Shown here in pieces: positions 53,647 to 64,000 of a stretch of 64,000 nt of DNA. Made by a program: the position numbers and the translations under genes. The DNA lies in assembly GCF_014395785.1 (NCBI RefSeq), contig NZ_CP060713.1, positions 4,368,501 through 4,432,500 on the forward strand. The letters are read 5' to 3'. The stretch is from Nocardioides mesophilus. Lineage in GTDB: Bacteria; Actinomycetota; Actinomycetes; Propionibacteriales; Nocardioidaceae. The notes under the pieces are model-generated. The model was given only the letters and a program-made list of their open reading frames with translations. It did not search any database and was not told where the DNA came from. Numbering within the stretch: position 1 is the stretch's first letter; each line of letters begins with the position of its first letter.

Positions 53647-54620
53647 CGGGTGAGCAGCGGGTCGAGGGCGACGCCCACGAACAGCAGCGAGAGGTACATG
53701 TTCGACCAGTGGAACAGCCGCATCGGCTTGAGGTCCACGACGTCGTCGCTGACCGCGGCCCGGCGCAGCAGCAGGTGCGACTCGACGAGGAACGCGGCAC
53801 CCAGCACCACCGCGACCGTGGGGTAGAACCAGCCGGTGCCGGCCACCGGCCACAGCAGCAGAGAGGTCGCCACCATCACGTAGGAGTACCCGGTGATCTG
53901 GCGGGCCACGGTGCGCGCGCCCGCGACCACCGGCAGCATCGGCACCTCGGCGGCCGCGTAGTCCTCGCGGTACCGGATCGCCAGCGCCCAGAAGTGGGGC
54001 GGCGTCCAGAAGAACACCACCAGGAACAGCACGACCGGGGCCCAGGCCAGCTCGCCGGTGACCGCGGTCCACCCGATCAGCGCCGGGAAGCAGCCCGCGG
54101 CCCCTCCCCAGACGATGTTCTGGGTGGTGCGGCGCTTGAGGATCATCGTGTAGCCGACGACGTAGAAGACGTTCGCCGCCAGCGCCAGGCCGGCGGAGAG
54201 CCAGTTCACGAGCAGCCCGAGCATCACCGTGGAGACCACGCCGAGCATCAGCCCGAACACGAGCGCCGCGCGTTGCGACACCAGGTGCCGCGGGAGCGCC
54301 CGGCGACGGGTGCGGCGCATCCGCTCGTCGATGTCGGCGTCGTAGACGCAGTTGAGGGCGTTGGCGCTGCCGGCCGAGAGGGTGCCGCCGACGACGGTCG
54401 CCACCACGAGCCCCAGCGGCGGCACGCCACGCTGGGCGAGGAACATCACCGGCACGGTGGTCAGCAGGAGCAGCTCGATGATCCGCGGCTTGGTGAGGCC
54501 GACGTACGCCATCACCACGTCGCGCAGACGAGGCGGCGTCGCGCGCGCACCCTCCTGCGTCCGGAGTGAGACGTGGGGATCGACGGCGGTCACACGAACC
54601 TCGGGGTCGGGGACGGGCAT
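53643..54620 (-). CDS. ctaB: Protohaem IX farnesyltransferase CtaB (haem O synthase)
   Basis: 325 residues, nine membrane helices of the UbiA family. The two Asp-rich prenyl diphosphate motifs are [15 protein letters not shown] (NxxxDxxxD) and [30 protein letters not shown] marks the first helix. It farnesylates protohaem to haem O, the substrate of CtaA. A TAGACT box (54647-54652, minus strand) lies 26 nt upstream of the ATG. It diverges from the tkt operon, as in M. tuberculosis. Confidence 0.95.
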   Translation of the reverse strand: MPVPDPEVRVTAVDPHVSLRTQEGARATPPRLRDVVMAYVGLTKPRIIELLLLTTVPVMFLAQRGVPPLGLVVATVVGGTLSAGSANALNCVYDADIDERMRRTRRRALPRHLVSQRAALVFGLMLGVVSTVMLGLLVNWLSAGLALAANVFYVVGYTMILKRRTTQNIVWGGAAGCFPALIGWTAVTGELAWAPVVLFLVVFFWTPPHFWALAIRYREDYAAAEVPMLPVVAGARTVARQITGYSYVMVATSLLLWPVAGTGWFYPTVAVVLGAAFLVESHLLLRRAAVSDDVVDLKPMRLFHWSNMYLSLLFVGVALDPLLTR

Positions 54621-54721
54621 CCGGCAACGGACGCGCGGGCACCGCGAGTCTAGTGCCGCAGGCGACGCGGTGGCGCATCGGACCGTCTCGGACGGGTGTG
54701 CGTCGGGTCACCGCGCCGCAG

Positions 54722-54727
54722 TAGTCT
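54722..54727 (+). promoter_or_regulatory. -10 box TAGTCT of the tkt-tal-pgi-zwf-opcA-pgl operon
   Basis: TAGTCT is followed by a leader of about 75 nt containing a GGAG...CCCG / CGGG...CTCC stem, then the tkt GTG. Confidence 0.45.
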
Positions 54728-54808
54728 CCCGAGGGGAGGTGTCCCGGCCTCGAGAGCGGGTACTCCTCCAAAGGTCCCGGAACCCGCCCCTGAGAGGAAC
54801 CACTGCAC

Positions 54809-56899
54809 GTGAGCAAGCTCGACTGGAACGACATCGACCAGCGCGCCGTCGACACCGCCAGGGTGTTGGCCATGGACTCGGTGCAGAAGGTGGGCAACGG
54901 CCACCCCGGTACGGCGATGGCCCTCGCGCCCGTCGCCTACACGCTGTTCCAGAAGGTGATGCGGCACAACCCCGCCGACCCCGACTGGGCGGCCCGGGAC
55001 CGGTTCGTGCTCTCCGCCGGTCACAGCAGCATCACGCTCTACACGCAGCTCTACCTCGCCGGCTTCGGCCTCGAGCTCGACGACCTCAAGTCGTTGCGCA
55101 CTTGGGGCAGCAAGACCCCGGGTCACCCCGAGCACGGCCACACCGCCGGCGTCGAGACCACGACCGGCCCGCTGGGCCAGGGCGTCGGCAACGCGGTCGG
55201 GATGGCGATGGCGGCGCGGCGCGAGCGCGGCCTCCTCGACCCCGGTGCCGCCGAGGGCGAGAGCCCGTTCGACCACCACGTCTACGTCATCTGCAGCGAC
55301 GGCGACCTGGAGGAGGGCGTCAGCGCCGAGGCCTCCTCGCTCGCCGGCCACCAGCGGCTCGGCAACCTCACCGCGATCTACGACGACAACGACATCTCCA
55401 TCGAGGGCGACACCGACATCGCCTTCAGCGAGAGCGTCCCGGACCGGTACCGCGCCTACGGCTGGCACGTGCAGGAGCTCGACTGGACCAACGGCGGCAA
55501 GGAGTACGTCGAGGACGTCCAGGCGCTCTACGACGCCCTCGAGGAGGCCCGGCGGGTCACCGACAAGCCGAGCTTCATCAGCCTCAAGACGGTGATCGCC
55601 TGGCCGGCCCCGCACGCGCAGGGCACCGGCAAGTCCCACGGCTCCGCCCTCGGCGAGGAGGAGGTGGCCGCCACCAAGAAGATCATGGGCTTCGACCCCG
55701 AGCAGACGTTCGAGGTGCCCGCGGACGTGCTGGCCCACACCCGCTCCGCGATCGAGCGCGGCCAGAAGGCCCAGCAGGAGTGGCTTGGCGACTTCGAGGC
55801 CTGGGCGCAGCGGAACCCCGACGGCGCCGCCCTCCTGCAGCGGCTGCGCACCCGCACCCTCCCGACCGGCTGGACCGACGCGCTGCCGTCCTTCGAGGCC
55901 GACCCGAAGGGCGTCGCCACCCGCAAGGCCTCGGGCGAGGTGCTCAGCGCCATCGCGCCGGTGCTGCCCGAGCTGTGGGGTGGCTCCGCCGACCTCGCCG
56001 AGTCCAACAACACCACGCCCAAGGGCCAGCCCTCGTTCATCCCCGAGGACCGCGCGACCAAGGACTTCCCCGGCAACCCGTTCGGCCGGGTGCTGCACTT
56101 CGGCATCCGCGAGCACGCCATGGGCTCGATCATGAACGGCATCACCCTGCACGGCGGCACCCGTGTGTACGGCGGCACGTTCCTCGTCTTCTCCGACTAC
56201 ATGCGCCCGGCCGTGCGTCTCGCGGCGCTCATGCACCTGCCGGTGACCTACGTGTGGACCCACGACTCGATCGGTCTCGGCGAGGACGGGCCCACCCACC
56301 AGCCGATCGAGCACCTGGCCGCGCTGCGCGCGATCCCCGGCCTCGACGTGGTCCGTCCGGCGGACGCCAACGAGACGGTCGCCGCCTGGCGGACGATCCT
56401 GGAGCACACCGACCGCCCGGCCGGCCTCGCGCTGACCCGGCAGAACGTGCCGACCTTCCCGCGCGGCACCGACGGCTTCGCCACCACCGAGGGCGTGGCG
56501 AAGGGCGGCTACGTGCTCCTCGACGCCGAGGGCGGCGAGGCCGACGTGGTCCTGGTCGGCACCGGCTCCGAGGTCCAGATCGCGGTGGCCGCCCGCGAGC
56601 AGCTCGCCGCCAAGGGCGTGCGCGCCCGCGTCGTCTCGATGCCGTGCCGGGAGTGGTTCGACGCGCAGGACCAGGCCTACCGCGACACCGTGCTGCCGCC
56701 GTCGGTGCGGGCCCGGGTCAGCGTCGAGGCTGGCGTCGCCCAGGGCTGGCGCGAGGTCGTCGGCGACACCGGCCGGATCGTCTCGATCGAGCACTTCGGC
56801 GCGTCGGCCGACTACGCCACGCTGTACGCCGAGTTCGGCCTCACCGCCGAGGCGGTCGTCCTCGCCGCCGAGGACAGCATCCGCGCCACCCACGTCTGA
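54809..56899 (+). CDS. tkt: Transketolase
   Basis: 696 residues. [20 protein letters not shown] near the N-terminus; thiamine diphosphate/Mg site [20 protein letters not shown]; pyrimidine domain with [14 protein letters not shown] and [18 protein letters not shown]. It transfers two-carbon units in the non-oxidative pentose phosphate pathway. GTG start with GAGAGGA upstream. It opens a six-gene pentose-phosphate operon. Confidence 0.97.
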   Translation: MSKLDWNDIDQRAVDTARVLAMDSVQKVGNGHPGTAMALAPVAYTLFQKVMRHNPADPDWAARDRFVLSAGHSSITLYTQLYLAGFGLELDDLKSLRTWGSKTPGHPEHGHTAGVETTTGPLGQGVGNAVGMAMAARRERGLLDPGAAEGESPFDHHVYVICSDGDLEEGVSAEASSLAGHQRLGNLTAIYDDNDISIEGDTDIAFSESVPDRYRAYGWHVQELDWTNGGKEYVEDVQALYDALEEARRVTDKPSFISLKTVIAWPAPHAQGTGKSHGSALGEEEVAATKKIMGFDPEQTFEVPADVLAHTRSAIERGQKAQQEWLGDFEAWAQRNPDGAALLQRLRTRTLPTGWTDALPSFEADPKGVATRKASGEVLSAIAPVLPELWGGSADLAESNNTTPKGQPSFIPEDRATKDFPGNPFGRVLHFGIREHAMGSIMNGITLHGGTRVYGGTFLVFSDYMRPAVRLAALMHLPVTYVWTHDSIGLGEDGPTHQPIEHLAALRAIPGLDVVRPADANETVAAWRTILEHTDRPAGLALTRQNVPTFPRGTDGFATTEGVAKGGYVLLDAEGGEADVVLVGTGSEVQIAVAAREQLAAKGVRARVVSMPCREWFDAQDQAYRDTVLPPSVRARVSVEAGVAQGWREVVGDTGRIVSIEHFGASADYATLYAEFGLTAEAVVLAAEDSIRATHV

Positions 56900-56954
56900 C
56901 CCGGCTCGAGCACGGGTATGCCTACTTTCACCATCGAGCACCACGGAGGGTTCC

Positions 56955-58094
56955 ATGTCTGAACGTCTGAAAGCTCTTGCGGACGCAGGAGTATCGATCT
57001 GGCTCGACGACCTGTCCAGGGAGCGCATCGAGACCGGCAACCTGGCTGAGCTGGTGAAGCAGAGCTCGGTCGTCGGGGTGACCACCAACCCGACGATCTT
57101 CGCCGCCGCCCTTGCCGACGGTGAGCGCTACGACCAGCAGGTCGCCGAGCTCGTCGCCGACGGCGCCGACGTCGACCACACCATCTTCAAGCTCACCACG
57201 ACCGACGTCCGTGATGCCTGCGACGTCCTGCTCGACGCCTACAAGGCCTCCGACGGGGTCGACGGCCGGGTCTCCATCGAGGTGCCGCCGGGCCTCGCGT
57301 TCGACACCGAGGGCACCTCCGCGGCGGCCAAGCTGCTGTGGGCCGAGGTCGACCGGCCGAACCTGCTGATCAAGATCCCCGGCACCTCCGAGGGTCTGCC
57401 CGCCATCACCGCCACGGTCGCGGAGGGGATCAGCGTCAACGTAACCCTGATCTTCGGGCTGCACCGCTACGACCAGGTGATGGACGCCTACCTCGACGGG
57501 CTCGAGAAGGCCCGTGAGAACGGCCACGACCTCTCCACGATCCACTCGGTCGCCTCGTTCTTCGTCTCCCGCGTCGACACCGAGGTCGACAAGAGGCTCG
57601 ACGCGCTCATCGAGGCAGGGGGCGACGCGGCCACCCTCGGCTCGCTGAAGGGCAAGGCCGCCGTGGCGAACGCCCGGCTCGCCTACCAGGCGTTCGAGCG
57701 GGCGTTCGGCGGCGAGCGGTTCGCCGCGCTGCAGCAGGCCGGGGCACGTCCGCAGCGCCCGCTGTGGGCCTCCACCGGCGTGAAGAACCCCGACTACTCC
57801 GACACGCTCTACGTCTCCGACCTCGTGGTCGCGGGCACCGTGAACACGATGCCGGAGAAGACCATGAAGGCGTTCGCCGACCACGGCGAGGTCAAGGGCG
57901 ACCAGGTGACGACGCAGTACGACGACGCGCGACACGTCATGGACCAGCTCGCGGCCGCCGGGATCGACTACGACGACGTCATCGCCACCCTCGAGAAGGA
58001 GGGCGTCGAGAAGTTCGTGGCCTCCTGGGACGAACTGGTCGAGACCGTCAAGGGTCAGATGGGCGGCGCGAAGCGCCAGGCGGACGGTCAGTGA
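56955..58094 (+). CDS. tal: Transaldolase
   Basis: 379 residues of the actinobacterial Tal class. Substrate loop [14 protein letters not shown], Schiff-base Lys in [16 protein letters not shown], and [17 protein letters not shown]. It follows tkt by 55 bp. GGAGGG 5 nt before the ATG is a strong Shine-Dalgarno, and TACTTT at 56923 may be a secondary -10. Its stop overlaps the pgi GTG. Confidence 0.97.
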   Translation: MSERLKALADAGVSIWLDDLSRERIETGNLAELVKQSSVVGVTTNPTIFAAALADGERYDQQVAELVADGADVDHTIFKLTTTDVRDACDVLLDAYKASDGVDGRVSIEVPPGLAFDTEGTSAAAKLLWAEVDRPNLLIKIPGTSEGLPAITATVAEGISVNVTLIFGLHRYDQVMDAYLDGLEKARENGHDLSTIHSVASFFVSRVDTEVDKRLDALIEAGGDAATLGSLKGKAAVANARLAYQAFERAFGGERFAALQQAGARPQRPLWASTGVKNPDYSDTLYVSDLVVAGTVNTMPEKTMKAFADHGEVKGDQVTTQYDDARHVMDQLAAAGIDYDDVIATLEKEGVEKFVASWDELVETVKGQMGGAKRQADGQ

Positions 58095-59743
58095 GCGCGG
58101 CGCTGGAGGTCTCCGCCACCGGAGCAGCGGCCGACGCCGTCTCCCGGCACGTGCCCACGCTCGTCGAGGAACGCTTCGCGAGCCGGCTGTTCGACCGGGA
58201 CGCGACGCTGTGGGGCGAGGCGGCCGAGTCCGAGGCCGGCGTGCGGCTGGGCTGGGTCGGTCTGCACCGCTCCTCCCGGCCGCTGCTCGGTGAGATCGCC
58301 GCGCTGCGCGAGCAGCTCCGCGAGGAGGGGGTCGACCACGTCGCGCTCTGCGGCATGGGCGGCTCCTCCCTGGCTCCCGAGGTGATCTGCGCCGCCGCGG
58401 GCGTCGACCTGACGGTGCTGGACTCCAGCTACCCCGACCAGGTGCGCGCCGCGCTGGCCGACCGGCTCGAGCGCACCGTCGTGGTGGTGTCCAGCAAGTC
58501 CGGCTCCACCGTCGAGACCGACTCGCAGCGCCGGGCGTACGTCGCCGCCTTCGAGGCGGCCGGCATCGACCCGACCCGGCGGATCGTGATCGTCACCGAC
58601 CCGGGCAGCCCGCTGGACGAGCAGTCCCGCAACGCCGGCTACCGCGTCGTCAACGCCGACCCGAACGTCGGCGGACGCTACTCCGCCCTGACCGCCTTCG
58701 GCCTGGTGCCCAGCGGTCTCGCCGGCGCCGACATCGAGACGCTCCTCTTCGACGTCGACGCGGTCGCGGACCTGCTGGCCGAGGACGACGAGGCCAACCC
58801 GGCGCTCCGTCTCGGGGCCGCCATGGCCGGCACCGAGCCGCTGCGCGACAAGCTGGTGCTCGTCGACGAGGGCTCCGGCATCCCCGGCTTCGCCGACTGG
58901 GCCGAGCAGCTGATCGCCGAGAGCACCGGCAAGGACGGGGTCGGCATCCTGCCGGTCGTGGTCGCGGACTCCTCCGACCCCGAGGTCACGCTGCCGCCCA
59001 ACGACGTCACGGTGGCCCGCCTGGTCGGCGACGACTCCGACGACTCCGGGGACGCGGGCGAGGCCGCGCAGGCGGCGCAGAGCGCCGACTCCGCCGGCGG
59101 GTCCGAGGTCGCCGTGGTCGGCACCCTCGGCGCCCAGATCCTGCTCTGGGAGGCGGCGACCGCGGTGGCCGGCCGGCTGCTGGGGATCAACCCCTTCGAC
59201 CAGCCCGACGTGGAGAGCGCCAAGAAGGCGGCCCGGTCGATGCTGGAGGGCTCCCCGGACACCACCGAGCCGGACGCCGTGGACGGTGGCGTGGAGATCC
59301 GCGCCCTCGGCGGCGACTGGCTCGGCGCGGCGTCCACCGTCCGCGACGCCGTCGAGGCGCTGCTGGGCGAGCTCGACCCGGACGCCGGCTACGTCGCGGT
59401 GATGGCCTACCTCGACCGGATCGCCGAGGCCGGCCTGGCCGACGTACGCCGCACGCTCGCGATCCGCACCCGCCGGCCGGTCACCTTCGGCTGGGGGCCG
59501 CGGTTCCTGCACTCGACCGGCCAGCTGCACAAGGGCGGCCCGGCCGTCGGGGTCTACCTGCAGATCACCGGCACGCCCGAGCAGGACCTCCCGGTCGCCG
59601 GGCGCGAGTTCAGCTTCAACGACCTGATCACCGCGCAGGCGGCGGGCGACGCGCGGGTGCTGGCCGACCACGGCCGACCCGTGCTGCGGCTGCACGTGCG
59701 CGGCGAGGCCGGACTGCAGACGGTCCGGGACGCGCTCGCATGA
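58091..59743 (+). CDS. pgi: Glucose-6-phosphate isomerase
   Basis: 550 residues with two SIS domains: [16 protein letters not shown] and [14 protein letters not shown] for sugar-phosphate binding, [19 protein letters not shown], and [20 protein letters not shown] near the C-terminus. This is the Pgi type fused to transaldolase in some bacteria; here tal and pgi are separate but overlap by 4 bp (GTGA). An acidic, low-complexity segment ([20 protein letters not shown]) lies near residue 320. Confidence 0.93.
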   Translation: MSAALEVSATGAAADAVSRHVPTLVEERFASRLFDRDATLWGEAAESEAGVRLGWVGLHRSSRPLLGEIAALREQLREEGVDHVALCGMGGSSLAPEVICAAAGVDLTVLDSSYPDQVRAALADRLERTVVVVSSKSGSTVETDSQRRAYVAAFEAAGIDPTRRIVIVTDPGSPLDEQSRNAGYRVVNADPNVGGRYSALTAFGLVPSGLAGADIETLLFDVDAVADLLAEDDEANPALRLGAAMAGTEPLRDKLVLVDEGSGIPGFADWAEQLIAESTGKDGVGILPVVVADSSDPEVTLPPNDVTVARLVGDDSDDSGDAGEAAQAAQSADSAGGSEVAVVGTLGAQILLWEAATAVAGRLLGINPFDQPDVESAKKAARSMLEGSPDTTEPDAVDGGVEIRALGGDWLGAASTVRDAVEALLGELDPDAGYVAVMAYLDRIAEAGLADVRRTLAIRTRRPVTFGWGPRFLHSTGQLHKGGPAVGVYLQITGTPEQDLPVAGREFSFNDLITAQAAGDARVLADHGRPVLRLHVRGEAGLQTVRDALA

Positions 59744-61266
59744 GCGCGGACGACAACCCGCTCCGCGATCCGCAGGACCGGCGACTGCCGAGGATCGCCG
59801 GCCCCTGCGGGCTGGTGATCTTCGGCGTCACCGGCGACCTGGCGCGCAAGAAGCTGATGCCGGCGGTCTACGACCTGGCCAGCCGGGGGCTGCTGCCGCC
59901 CGGGTTCTCCCTCGTCGGCTTCGCCCGGCGGGACTGGGCGGACCAGGACTTCGCCCAGGTGGTCCACGACGCGGTGAAGGAGCATGCCCGCACCGAGTTC
60001 CGCGAGGAGGTGTGGCAGCAGCTCGCCGAGGGCTTCCGGTTCGTCCAGGGCGACTTCGACGACGACCTCGCGTTCGCGACGCTGCGACAGACGATCCTCG
60101 ATCTCGACCGGGTCCGCGGCACCAAGGGCAACCACGCCTTCTACCTCTCCATCCCGCCGCGCTACTTCGCCAACGTGATCGGGCAGCTCAAGGAGCACGG
60201 CCTCGCCGAGCAGCAGGCCGGCTCGTGGCGCCGGGTGGTCGTGGAGAAGCCGTTCGGCTCGAACCTGGAGACCGCCCGCGAGCTCAACGCCATCGTCTCG
60301 GAGGTGTTCCCGTCCGGGTCGGTGTTCCGCATCGACCACTACCTGGGCAAGGAGACGGTCCAGAACATCCTGGCGATGCGCTTCGCCAACGCGATGTTCG
60401 AGCCGATCTGGAACTCGAACTACGTCGACCACGTGCAGATCACCATGGCCGAGGACATCGGCATCGGCGGCCGCGCCGGCTACTACGACGGCATCGGCGC
60501 CGCCCGTGACGTGATCCAGAACCACCTGATGCAGCTGATGGCGCTGATCGCGATGGAGGAGCCGACCTCCTTCGACGCACGCAGCCTGCGGATCGAGAAG
60601 CAGAAGGTGCTCGAGTCCGTCGTGCTCCCCCGCCGGCTGGACCTGTCCACGGCACGCGCTCAGTACGTCGAGGGCTGGGCCGGCGGCGTCAAGGTGCCGG
60701 GCTACAAGGACGAGCAGGACATCCCTGACGACTCCCGCACCGAGACCTACGCGGCGATCAAGCTCGGCATCGACAACCGGCGCTGGAGCGGGGTCCCGTT
60801 CTACCTGCGGCACGGCAAGCGCCTCGGCCGCCGGGTCACCGAGGTGGCCGTGGTCTTCAAGCAGGCCCCCCACCTGCCGTTCAGCGCCACCGCCACCGAG
60901 GAGCTGACCCACAACGCTCTGGTGATCCGGGTGCAGCCCGACGAGGGCATCACGCTGCGCTTCGGCTCCAAGGTGCCGGGAACCGCGATGGAGATCCGCG
61001 ACGTCAACATGGACTTCGCCTACGGCGGCTCGTTCACCGAGTCGAGCCCGGAGGCCTACGAGCGGCTGATCCTCGACGTCCTGCTCGGCGACCCGCCGCT
61101 GTTCCCCCGGCACGAGGAGGTCGAGCTCTCCTGGAAGATCCTCGACCCGATCGTGGAGTACTGGGCCGGCCACGGCCAACCCGACACCTACCCGGCGGGG
61201 ACCTGGGGTCCAGCGTCCGCCGACGCGATGCTGGCCCGCGACGGCCGGGTCTGGAGGCGGCCGTGA
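59740..61266 (+). CDS. zwf: Glucose-6-phosphate dehydrogenase
   Basis: 508 residues. Cofactor motif IFGVTGDLARKKLMPAVYDL, active-site RIDHYLGKETVQNILAMRFAN, EKPFGSNLETA. It makes 6-phosphogluconolactone and NADPH. The ATG overlaps the pgi stop; the stop overlaps the opcA GTG. Confidence 0.98.
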   Translation: MSADDNPLRDPQDRRLPRIAGPCGLVIFGVTGDLARKKLMPAVYDLASRGLLPPGFSLVGFARRDWADQDFAQVVHDAVKEHARTEFREEVWQQLAEGFRFVQGDFDDDLAFATLRQTILDLDRVRGTKGNHAFYLSIPPRYFANVIGQLKEHGLAEQQAGSWRRVVVEKPFGSNLETARELNAIVSEVFPSGSVFRIDHYLGKETVQNILAMRFANAMFEPIWNSNYVDHVQITMAEDIGIGGRAGYYDGIGAARDVIQNHLMQLMALIAMEEPTSFDARSLRIEKQKVLESVVLPRRLDLSTARAQYVEGWAGGVKVPGYKDEQDIPDDSRTETYAAIKLGIDNRRWSGVPFYLRHGKRLGRRVTEVAVVFKQAPHLPFSATATEELTHNALVIRVQPDEGITLRFGSKVPGTAMEIRDVNMDFAYGGSFTESSPEAYERLILDVLLGDPPLFPRHEEVELSWKILDPIVEYWAGHGQPDTYPAGTWGPASADAMLARDGRVWRRP

Positions 61267-62192
61267 TTGCCATCGAGGACACCAACAGCAGCGAGATCGC
61301 CGCCGAGTTCCTGCGCTCCCGCCGACGCGCCGGCAGCCCGGCGATGGGCATGGTGATGACGCTGGTCTTCGTCGTCGACGAGGACAAGGCCTCGGAGGCG
61401 ATGTCGGCGGCCCGGGCCGCGGCCCAGGAGCACCCGGCCCGCCTGCTCGGCGTGGTGCTCGGCGACGGCCGCGGTGCCGCCCGGGTGGACGCCGAGGTCG
61501 GCATCGGCTCCGGGATGTCCGGGGAGCGCGCCCTGATCCGGCTGAGCGGCGCGGTCACCAAGCATCCGGAGTCGGTCGTGCTGCCGCTGCTGCTGCCCGA
61601 CTCCCCCGTCGTGGTGTGGTGGCCCGGCAGGGCACCGGCCGACCCGGCCGACGACCCGCTGGGCCGGTTGGGCCGGCGGCGGATCACCGACGCGGCCGCC
61701 GTACCCACCGGCCGGTCCAAGGCGATGCTCACGCAGTGCAACGCCTACGCCCCGGGCAACACCGACCTGGCCTGGACCCGGATCACGCCGTGGCGGGCCG
61801 TGCTGGCCTCGGCGCTGGACCAGGACCCCGGCAAGGTCGTCGGTGCCTCGGTGACGTCGGAGAAGATCAGCCCGAGCGCGGACCTGCTCGCCGCCTGGCT
61901 CACCGACCGGCTGCGGGTCAAGGTCGCGCGGGCCGTCTCCGAGGGCCCCGGCATCACCCGGGTCTCGCTCAGCACCCGCGGCGGCGACATCGTGCTGGAC
62001 CGGCAGGACGGCCGGCTGGCCACCCTCTCGGCGCCCGGCGAGCCGGACCGGCCGGTGGCGCTGCGCCGCCGCAGAATCGAGGAGCTGCTCTCCGAGGAGC
62101 TGCGCCGGCTCGACCCCGACGACGTCTACGCCGACACGGTCAAGCGGATGGCCCGGATCGCCGGCGGCAGCACCAGCAGGACGAAGCGATGA
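61263..62192 (+). CDS. opcA: Glucose-6-phosphate dehydrogenase assembly protein OpcA
   Basis: 309 residues typical of OpcA: NSSEIAAEFLRSRRRAGSPA at the start, LPDSPVVVWWPGRAPADPAD mid-protein, and LSEELRRLDPDDVYADTVKR at the end. In actinobacteria and cyanobacteria OpcA activates or stabilises Zwf allosterically. It is encoded directly after zwf, with 4-bp overlaps on both sides. Confidence 0.96.
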   Translation: MIAIEDTNSSEIAAEFLRSRRRAGSPAMGMVMTLVFVVDEDKASEAMSAARAAAQEHPARLLGVVLGDGRGAARVDAEVGIGSGMSGERALIRLSGAVTKHPESVVLPLLLPDSPVVVWWPGRAPADPADDPLGRLGRRRITDAAAVPTGRSKAMLTQCNAYAPGNTDLAWTRITPWRAVLASALDQDPGKVVGASVTSEKISPSADLLAAWLTDRLRVKVARAVSEGPGITRVSLSTRGGDIVLDRQDGRLATLSAPGEPDRPVALRRRRIEELLSEELRRLDPDDVYADTVKRMARIAGGSTSRTKR

Positions 62193-62914
62193 CCGAGGCC
62201 ACGGTCGAGGTGGTCCCCGACCCCGAGACGCTCGCCACCCGGGTGGCCGCCCGGCTCCTCGAGCGGCTCGCGGCGGTGCAGGCCGAGGGGCGGGTGCCAT
62301 CGATCTCGCTGACCGGCGGCAGCATCGCCGAGAAGCTGCACCGGGAAGTTGCCCGGCTCTCGGCCACGTCCGGGGTGGACTGGTCCTGGGTCGAGGTCTG
62401 GTGGGGCGACGAGCGCTTCGTGGCCCGCGACGACGCCGATCGCAACGCCCGCCAGGCGCGCCACGCGCTGCTCGACCAGGTGCCGGTCGACCCCGCGCGG
62501 ATCCACGAGATGCCGGCCACGGGCGACGGCGACATCGAGCACGCCGCAGCGGCGTACGCCGAGGAGCTGCGCAGCCGCAGCGAGGGCCCGTTCGACGTGA
62601 TGATGCTTGGCATGGGGCCCGACGGCCACGTGGCCTCGCTGTTCCCCGGGCACCCGCAGCTCGACGTCGACGACCGCGACGCGGTGGCCGTGACGGACTC
62701 CCCGAAGCCGCCGCCGCAGCGGGTCAGCCTCACCTACCGCGCGCTGAACCGGTCGCGGTCCGTGTGGTTCCTCGTCACCACCGAGGACAAGGCCGAGGCG
62801 GCCGCCGCCGCGATCAGCGGCGCGGACCGCCACGACTACCCGGCAGCCGGCGTGCACGGCCAGGACGAGACGGTGTGGTTCCTCGACGAGGCAGCGGCCT
62901 CACGCCTCGGCTGA
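62189..62914 (+). CDS. pgl: 6-phosphogluconolactonase
   Basis: 241 residues (DevB type). SISLTGGSIAEKLH, WWGDERFVARDDADRNARQA and MLGMGPDGHVASLFPGH are the signature regions. It hydrolyses the lactone formed by Zwf, completing the oxidative branch. It is the last gene of the operon and convergent with rbpA; no strong terminator is visible in the 42-bp gap. Confidence 0.96.
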   Translation: MTEATVEVVPDPETLATRVAARLLERLAAVQAEGRVPSISLTGGSIAEKLHREVARLSATSGVDWSWVEVWWGDERFVARDDADRNARQARHALLDQVPVDPARIHEMPATGDGDIEHAAAAYAEELRSRSEGPFDVMMLGMGPDGHVASLFPGHPQLDVDDRDAVAVTDSPKPPPQRVSLTYRALNRSRSVWFLVTTEDKAEAAAAAISGADRHDYPAAGVHGQDETVWFLDEAAASRLG

Positions 62915-62956
62915 GCACGACCCGGAACGGCGCGAGCCGCACCGGTCACCGGCAGA

Positions 62957-63316
62957 TCAGAAGATGATGTCGCCGCTCTTGCGCCGGGACCGGAGCATCT
63001 GGATGGCCTCGTCGAGGATCTCCTCGGCCTCCTTGTCGGAGCGCCGCTCCTTCACGTAGGCCAGATGCGTCTTGTACGGCTCGATCTTGGGCGGCGGCGG
63101 CGGGTTCTCGGAGTCCAGGCTCGCCGGCAGACCGCACCGGGGACAGTCCCAGGAGTCCGGGATCTGCGCCTCGACGGCGAAGGTGATCACCGACTGGTGC
63201 GCGTGAGCACAGAAGTAGACGACTCGCTGACGCGGAGCGGCTTCGCCACGCTCCGCCTCTCCCATCGGGCCGGCCCCCACCCGGCTGCCACGAATGGCGT
63301 TTCCTCCACCAGCCAC
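62957..63316 (-). CDS. rbpA: RNA polymerase-binding protein RbpA
   Basis: 119 residues. The N-terminal tail (GNAIRGSRVGAGPMGEAERG) is conserved, followed by the zinc core (YFCAHAHQ and DCPRCGLPAS) and the C-terminal sigma-interaction helix (KTHLAYVKERRSDKEAEEIL). RbpA binds RNA polymerase and the primary sigma factor and stabilises the open complex. It lies 20 bp after secG on the same strand. Confidence 0.97.
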   Translation of the reverse strand: MAGGGNAIRGSRVGAGPMGEAERGEAAPRQRVVYFCAHAHQSVITFAVEAQIPDSWDCPRCGLPASLDSENPPPPPKIEPYKTHLAYVKERRSDKEAEEILDEAIQMLRSRRKSGDIIF

Positions 63317-63336
63317 GCTTAGAGCTCCTCGTCGTT

Positions 63337-63573
63337 CTAGTTGCCGGCTTTGAGCAGCAGACCGAGGGCGACGACACAGGCGCCCCAGATCAGACCGGCA
63401 CCCACGGTGATCCGGTCCAGGTTCCGCTCGGCGACCGAGGACCCCCCCAGTCCGCTCGAGACCCCGCCACCGAACATGTCGGAGAGCCCGCCGCCGCGGC
63501 CCTTGTGCAGCAGCACCAGGACGATCAGCAGCAGGCTGGTCAGGATCAGGAGAACGGTGAAGACGGTAGCCAC
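63337..63573 (-). CDS. secG: Preprotein translocase subunit SecG
   Basis: 78 residues with two membrane helices (VFTVLLILTSLLLIVLVLLH and GLIWGACVVALGLLL) and the SecG motif KGRGGGLSDMFGGG between them. It assists SecYEG export. GTG start. The tpiA-secG order is typical of actinobacteria. Confidence 0.96.
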   Translation of the reverse strand: MATVFTVLLILTSLLLIVLVLLHKGRGGGLSDMFGGGVSSGLGGSSVAERNLDRITVGAGLIWGACVVALGLLLKAGN

Positions 63574-63580
63574 GAGCGAA

Positions 63581-63586
63581 AGCCTA
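63581..63586 (-). promoter_or_regulatory. -10 box TAGGCT for secG (leaderless)
   Basis: TAGGCT on the minus strand, 7 nt before the secG GTG at 63573, in the 30-bp gap after tpiA. Confidence 0.5.
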
Positions 63587-63603
63587 ACTCACGAAAGCGA
63601 ACC

Positions 63604-64000
63604 TCAGATGACAGGCATGTCGTAGAACCGACAGATGCCGCCGAACTCGTCTGCCTGCAGGCTGGCGCCACCCACCAGACACCCGTCCACGTCCGCCTTC
63701 TCCATGATGCCGGCGACGTTCGCCGCCTTGACCGAGCCGCCGTAGAGGATCCGGCAGGCGGCCGCCGCTTCTTCCGACACCGTCTCCGCGAGTCGGGTCC
63801 GGATCGCCGCGCAGACCTCCTGCGCGTCGTCCGGCGTGGCCACCTCGCCGGTGCCGATCGCCCACACCGGCTCGTAGGCGATGACCAGGTCGGCGACCTG
63901 CTGCTCGGTGAGCCCCGCGAGCGAGCCGTCGACCTGCGCGAGTGTGTGCTCGACCTGGCGGCCCTCCTTGCGCACCTCGAGACCCTCGCCCACGCAGACG
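63604..64000 (-). CDS. tpiA: Triosephosphate isomerase, C-terminal part
   Basis: The 3' 132 codons; the gene begins beyond the right edge. Catalytic Glu is in [20 protein letters not shown], and phosphate-binding [14 protein letters not shown] and [15 protein letters not shown] follow. The [20 protein letters not shown] stretch at the edge is the usual C-V-G-E segment. Glycolytic gene, transcribed leftward towards secG. Confidence 0.97.
   Translation of the reverse strand, partial: VCVGEGLEVRKEGRQVEHTLAQVDGSLAGLTEQQVADLVIAYEPVWAIGTGEVATPDDAQEVCAAIRTRLAETVSEEAAAACRILYGGSVKAANVAGIMEKADVDGCLVGGASLQADEFGGICRFYDMPVI

Overview
The window is 64 kb of very GC-rich, gene-dense actinobacterial chromosome. 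Gene content points to a Nocardioides-like member of the Nocardioidaceae: RbpA, OpcA, a SUF operon led by SufR, InhA/MabA-type FabI and FabG, acVLRF1, a 6C RNA, a mycothiol-linked DinB-like protein, SURF1 and CtaA/CtaB for an aa3 oxidase, and cyanophycin genes. From memory, the order of many genes follows the M. tuberculosis block Rv1438-Rv1488 (tpi, secG, the pentose-phosphate genes, ctaB, suf, echA12/Rv1473, fabG1/inhA, NfeD/slipin), with other material inserted. I see no rRNA, tRNA, insertion sequence, prophage, CRISPR array or replication origin. No stretch over 300 bases lacks a gene.

Layout. 1-5713: PEBP fragment, NUDIX, a three-gene ABC-2 exporter, then furA with a monofunctional catalase. 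5772-13303: YjbR protein, hydrolase, MDMPI protein, DEAD-box helicase, TSUP permease, slipin/NfeD pair, ABC ATPase. 13434-21729: conserved hypothetical, serB, SixA-type phosphatase, then a cyanophycin island: cphB, a 19-codon coupling ORF, cphA, and a convergent CphA-like Mur ligase without an ATP-grasp domain. 21773-24623: fabI, fabG, dodecin, a 52-bp tandem repeat, DUF3099, 6C RNA, a small Cys-rich protein. 24672-34831: GGDEF-EAL protein, a 2H-like protein, moaA, SURF1, a large secreted subtilase, an ABC exporter. 34912-42606: enoyl-CoA hydratase, ABC-F ATPase with a putative leader peptide, a zinc metallopeptidase, and the biotin-uptake cluster bioY / acyl-CoA ligase / thiolase / bioM / bioN. 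42629-50091: acVLRF1 and the leftward operon sufR-B-D-Rieske-C-S-U-DUF59. 50257-54620: an ABC-2 exporter with ctaA, then NUDIX and ctaB. 54809-62914: rightward operon tkt-tal-pgi-zwf-opcA-pgl. 62957-64000: rbpA, secG and part of tpiA, all leftward.

Two patterns run through the window. Seventeen start codons lie 6-9 nt downstream of a -10-like hexamer (mostly TAGNNT), which predicts leaderless mRNAs. Three genes (the Mur ligase, the metallopeptidase and the acyl-CoA ligase) each carry a one-base frameshift that a single extra G in a G-rich run would repair. That suggests consensus errors rather than three decaying genes.

I found no wholly new system. The most interesting candidates are the hairpin-gated cphB-miniORF-cphA junction together with the ATP-grasp-less CphA paralogue, the leaderless leader peptide upstream of the ABC-F gene, and the sufR promoter carrying both a SufR-type palindrome and an IdeR-like iron box.
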